From NCBI RefSeq assembly GCF_932526225.1, contig NC_064034.1:16134887-16194886 (forward strand): a stretch of DNA of 60,000 nucleotides, in the 5' to 3' direction. The notes below the pieces were generated by a model. It was given only the letters and a program-made list of their open reading frames with translations, was not told the DNA's origin and did no database searches. Both the position numbers and the translations under genes were made by a program. This DNA is from Nematostella vectensis. Taxonomy: Eukaryota; Cnidaria; Anthozoa; Actiniaria; Edwardsiidae. Position 1 is the stretch's first letter. Every line of letters begins with the position of its first letter. Shown here piece by piece: positions 50,601 through 56,600 of the stretch.

Positions 50601-53600
50601 ACGTAATTCGTAATAAAAAAAATAACACAGTTCGAAATTTGTTTTACTTTTCGTTCATTTTACAGTAAAGGTATTACAAAGTGTGTCATGTATTACAAAG
50701 TGCGTCAGGTATTACAAAGTGCGTCAGGTATTACAAAGTGCGTCAGGTATTACAAAGTGCGTCAGGTATTACAAAGTGCGTCAGGTATTACAAAGTGCGT
50801 CAGGTATTACAAAGTGCGTCAGGTATTACAAAGTGCGTCAGGTATTAGAAATTGTGTCAGGTATTACAAAGTGCGTCAGGTATTAGAAAGTGTGTCAGGT
50901 ATTACAAAATGCTTCGGGTATTACAAAGTGCATCAGGTATTACAAAGTGCGTCAGGTATTACAAAGTGCGCCAGGTATTACAAAGTGCGTCAGGTATTAC
51001 AAAGTGCGCCAGGTATTAGAAAGTGCGTCAGGTATTACAAAATGCTTCGGTATTACAAAGTGCATCAGGTATTACAAAGTGCATCAGGGTCAGGTATTAC
51101 AAAGCGCGTCACGTATTACAAAGTGCGTCAGGTATTACAAAGTGCGTCAGGTATTAGAAAGTGCGTCATGTATTACAAAGTGTGTCAGGTATTACAAAGT
51201 GCATCAGGTATTACAAAGTGCGTCAGGTATTACAAAGTGCATCAGGTATTACAGAGTGTGTCAAGTATTACAAAGTGCGTCGGGTATTACAAAGTGCGTT
51301 GGGTATTACAAAGTGCGTCGGGTATTACAAAGTGCGTTGTGTATTACAAAGTGTGTCGGGTATTACAAAGTGCCTCAGGTATTACAAAGTGTGTCGGTTA
51401 TTTTTAAGTGTGTCAACTATCACAAAGTGCATCAGGTATTACGTTAAGTGCGTTGGTTACAAAGTATACTCATTTACAGAAAAAGAGTGTCGCTTCTTAC
51501 ATTTTTTTCTGTGATAGTAGCGTTGGTCCCTTGTAGTGTTGTAACTGTCCCTAAAGCCTTCAGTTTTACAGAATCTAAATCAGAGGCAATAATGTGTAGG
51601 CGAGCTAGATATCCTGATAAATCTGGGCTGGATAAAGTCTCATCAATCTGGAAAAAGAAACAAACAAAACTGTAATACCTTGGCTTGAGACCAAGTCAAT
51701 GCATGATGGGAACAGTAAGTGGCCCCTCCCCACCCCCACCCCCCACCATCCACCCTAACATCGGATTGAGACTGAAACTTGAGAAACCCCTGATCAGTAG
51801 GGAACAGGGGAATAGGACCGCAAAAGAAAGGATGGTAAGATTGAGCCCATCCCCCCATACCTTGACTTGAGATCAAGACGACGGCAATGCATGATGGGGA
51901 GAGTGAGTGCCCCCCCTTACCTTGGCTTGAGACCAAGGCAATGCATGATGGGAAGATAAAAATGCCTCCCCCTTATATTGGCTTGAGACCAAGGCAAAGC
52001 ATGATGGAAAGAGTAGAATCCCCCTACTTACCTTGGCTTGAGACAAAGGCAATGCAAGATGGTAAGATAAAAAATGACCCCCACCCCCGCCCTTACCTTG
52101 GCTTGAGACAAGGACTTGAGAAAGCCCTGATCAGTAGGGACAAGGGCAGTAAATGGTCCACTTCCAGCCAGAGGCCATGCGAGGGCTGCAACAAGTCGTC
52201 TCGCAATTGTCAACTTGGATCTGACTTCAGCTGGGCCTGCATCATTGAGGTCTTCGAGTCGCTAGAACAAGAAACCATCATTACTTTTGTTAAACTTCTT
52301 ACAAATTAGACGTCAAAAAAACTGTTTTCTGCAAAATTAGAGGAGGAAGACAATGTGCAACCAGACCATTGCCAGCGTATGTGATTGATGTCCCAATGTC
52401 CCAGTAAAATCTTGCAAAATCTTTAAAGTCTTCAAAAATGTCAGGACTACAGCCTTAATGAAAGGCACTATTTTCCTTTTGTAACAAGTCTCCGATTTTA
52501 GCAAAAACAAACAACCTGATTCTCAGATAAAGTCAGGACTTTTTTCCCTGTATCATATTTTTTTTACTTTTTAGAAAACTGTCATCCTTTTAGTGTTGTT
52601 CCAAAAAAGTTTTTGCCTTTATCACATACCTGGATTATACTCCCATAGCAATGAGTGTTATTAAAATTCCCTCGAAAGCCATCCTTACAAATGCACCTAA
52701 AGATAACAAATTTAGTGACACATTGTAATACTAAACGGTTTTCCCTTTCTTGTCAACAAAAAAAGTTCTTCAAAGAAAACACAGAAAATGTAGCAAGACT
52801 GGTCAGTTTAAACATTTAGTATCCATGTCGTTGGTGTAACTAAAGACTACAGGAAAGACCTAGCGGTATACAGAGGCACGCTGACAACAGGGAGATAGTT
52901 TTAATGTGAAGTTTGTCATTCGGTTGTTTTGGGTTTTGTATAAGCGAGGGAAATGCTCGTGCAATTTGTGTTCCGCAGAGAAGCGCTATGCACTATTTGA
53001 TGTCAGTTTGATACACATTTTCTTCTCAACCACAAAACTAGTACAAGTATATCCATGAAAAGCTCTAAAATCCTAGTATTTTTAACATGTGATTTAAAAT
53101 GAAAATATTTTGCACTGTTATTCAATGTGTGAAACATCCGCAAAGCTACTCTCCCATGACATACTGTTCACTTTTTTAAAGAAAAATTTAATCTAAAAGT
53201 TGCTCAGATGTTCTGACCAGGTCCACCCAGATCTTCCCTTACATCTTTTGGCCAGGACTCGGCATGATACAGTTGGCATTTATGTCACAACCACCACCTC
53301 CTTTGCACAAATCGACCATGGAACAACCTGCTCCATCCTGGAAATTCTCGAATCCAGGCAAACAGGAGCAATTGCCCTAAAAAAAACGATATAATCATTA
53401 TGACATGATGATGGTTATGACAATATAAACAAGGTGGTGATATTGGTGATGTTAATGATTATCATTTTTATTAAACTTATTAATATTAATATGATTATGG
53501 TGTCAATTTTGAAGATAATGTTCATGATATACTGTACTAGCTTATGTACCTTGTTGGGTCCTAAGAAGTTACAAACACTTGAGTTTGAAGGACAACCTCC

Positions 53601-56600
53601 ATTAGATGTCTGACAGGGGTCGATAACTAGAGAAAGATTATCATATGTTACAATCATTTATTGTTATAGCAATTAAAGTAAAAGTTTAAAGCCAGAATGT
53701 GTAAAGCCAGTATATGCAAGGCTGTACGAAATCACTTTGATATGTGTGTATTGATTAGGGAATCAATACACACATATCTATAAATAGCTGGTTGTCAGTG
53801 CAAACAGCATTTGAAAAATGGCAGTTCTGATAATGAACTATCATATTTCTACTGAATGAAAGAAAATATAGATCAACCATGCGATTAGTTAATTTTTTCA
53901 TCCTTATTTTAACAAATAATGAAAAACAATAAGCACCAAGGTGCAGTACTCACCAGTACAAACAGTGCCATCCCCGGTATATCCCTCGACGCATGTGCAA
54001 GAGTGTTTTCCTGGGCCTTTAAAATGGCAGGCAGCATTCTTGTGACACCCATGGCCATTGCTAGCACAAGGGTTGATAGCTGTTCATTTAATATAATAAA
54101 AATATTTTTATTATTAAATCATAGTGTTATTTGTGTGTCTCATGTTTATTAGGATCTGTATTTTGCTGCAAAGAACTATTTCATCAAGAGATAAAAGGTA
54201 CGTTAGGTAATATATATCTTAGACAGTCATAAAGTCATCAGGCGAAAAATGTTCATCCTATACATATTACTCTAGGTGGCATGTTACTTTGCCAACTAGG
54301 TTGTTATGCATTTGTTTGTTGTAAGTCTAAAACTTAGGCACTTCTAGACTACTATTAATTAACTGATCAGTTTGGTGAGGACAGCTTACATCTTGTTTGA
54401 TATCAGGAAAAATGATTACTAAAGAAAAGAATTATTAATCAGCGCCATTAGTTTATAGAGACAACGAGTCGAGTGAATTAGCCACAGTGACTTTATTCCA
54501 ACATGGCGGCATGGCGCCCGGACCGTGAACAGGTTCTTGGTCGCAAGACCGCTGACCAAATGACAATACATAAATATAGCCATATTCTACTATGGCGCAA
54601 CCTCTTTTCCTGTCCTGTCTATTACAATATATAAAGGAGACGGAATATTACATAAGAAGTAAGAGGCAAAATAAGCTATACTTACACTAGTAACAAAAGT
54701 GTAAAATAATGGGCCTAATAATGTGGCTGAATAACAAAATAAAAAAAACTAACTACAGGAACACACATGATAGTACAGTGAGCATGTAACCATGGATACG
54801 GTACTGAGGTAGGTGTGCATGTGGGACTATTACACACTGGCATACATTTTACATAACATTATCATGGGTCACATACACATACACACAACACTACTGTGGG
54901 TGGGTTACTACGGATACATGTGGAGACAGGTGTACGTACACAACATTACTACTGTACCATACATGGCTACCGGTGGTACCATGTATGGGGGGGAGGGGCA
55001 ACCACTTTTTCTTTCTTCTCCCTTTCTTTTCTCCTCATTCCCTATTTTCTGCTCACATAAAGTGTGGGTGACGACACTTGTGTGGATACATATGAGTGGA
55101 TACAATGAAATGATATGGTAACAAGAGTGAGGGGTGTGATATACAATACACTACATGCACATAGTGTGAATAAAATGGGGAACTATATATATTACAGACT
55201 ACAAAACTAAAATATAAATGTGAGGATGGGTGGCCTAATAAAAAACTGAAAGTATAAATAAAGTACTAACTAAAATAGCTAGGCACAAAAATAGTACTGA
55301 TATAAAGTAATTAAATAGAACATAAAAGCTACTGAGAATAAACTAAGGTCCACTGGAGCGTACATAAGGCAACTGAGGCTAAGGTATGTATCAAAGTCAA
55401 TTCCAACTTGATGTGTAAATCAAAGTCAAATCCGATAAGATGTGTAAATTGAAGTCAATTCCGATTTGATGTGTTAATCAAAGTCAATTCCAATTTGAAT
55501 ACAACCAAAGTCAACCCAAGCTGACCAGGGCAAAGTGTAATAAAAGTCAATTCCAACTTGATCAGGGCAGCTCGAGAGCTCACCAATACCAGATTCTTTT
55601 GCATCGGTTCGCTAAATTGCCTTGCCAAGACTCAAAAGAATGATCAGAAGATACTTGCAAAGGAAATAAATATACTTAAACGTAGCTGTCAGAGTTCACC
55701 AATAACAGTTTCGTTAGCATCGGGTCACAAATCTTGCTTTTCAAACAGAATTTGTTCATAATAAATTAAGCTTACTTGCGAAGAAAAATGAATATACAGG
55801 CAGCTCATGAGTTCACCAATAACAGTTTCATTTGCATCGGGTCGCCAACTTGCATTGCCAAAGGAATGTTTAAACTTGCTAACAAAACAAAAGGTAAATG
55901 GAAATGAATATAAGCGCGTAGCAATAATCACCAATGTAACAGTTTCGTTTGCATCGGGTAACAAATCTTGCTCCGCCAAAGGAATGTTCGTGCTCGAAAA
56001 GAAAATAAATATAAGCTAAAAGGCAGCTCATAAGTTCACCAACAACAGTTTCGTTTGCATCGGGTCACCAACTTGCTTTGCCAACAGAATGCTAATAAAC
56101 TGAAAGAAGTGAAAATGAATGTTTGGTTGGAACACGGCACGGGCCCACACACTTGCCAGGCCACGTGGAAGGGAAAGGCTGCTTCCAAGGACTCTCTCGC
56201 CAGGCGCTAATTTATCAATTGTGAAGCCACCGTCTTCGTTGTCCTCTGTAGCACCATACACCTCCTCCGTTGGGAGGCCAGTAGATTAGGCTTCTGCTAA
56301 TCCCACCGCTGCCACCACGCCATTAGTTTATAGAGACAACGAGTCGAGTGAATTAGCCACAGTGACTTTATTCCAACATGGCGGCATGGCGCCCGGACCG
56401 TGAACAGGTTCTTGGTCGCAAGACCGCTGACCAAATGACAATACATAAATATAGCCATATTCTACCATGGCGCAGGGTGGCGAGATGTGCAAATGACACC
56501 TTGTTTGAGGGGTGTGGTCTAAAATCTCAAAAAGTGTATTTGCAAACCATTACATTCTGCGTATATGAGGTCATTTCTTTTCGATGTGATTCCTATGAAC

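Larger units (their letters stand above)
54443..56474 (-). mobile_element. Non-autonomous LTR retrotransposon (TRIM-like)
   Basis: Two direct repeats of 157 bp (54,443-54,599 and 56,318-56,474) differ at one visible base. On the minus strand the LTR starts TGCGCCAT. Immediately after the 5' LTR, at 56,299-56,317, is a 19-nt primer-binding site whose plus-strand form AATCCCACCGCTGCCACCA equals the 3' end of animal tRNA-Leu(AAG) plus CCA. Immediately before the 3' LTR is a purine tract (54,600-54,620). The 1.7-kb interior has no gag or pol, only tandem repeats, so it must be mobilised in trans. Near-identical LTRs indicate recent insertion. A 5-bp target duplication is not evident; only CAG on each side. 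Confidence 0.88.

Noticed and set aside
50683-51514. Frames encoding [17 protein letters not shown]-type peptides
   Set aside because: Frames over the 19-bp array; three units make 57 nt, divisible by 3, so they stay open. No independent support.
53243-53376. In-frame stop at the end of exon 7
   Set aside because: TAA lies after a strong GTAAGG donor; splicing two bases earlier joins exactly to exon 8 in phase.
56028-56261. 77-codon frame ([20 protein letters not shown]) next to the primer-binding site as a gag remnant
   Set aside because: No zinc knuckle, no match to any gag feature I know, and it runs into tandem repeats. Left as unknown leader sequence.
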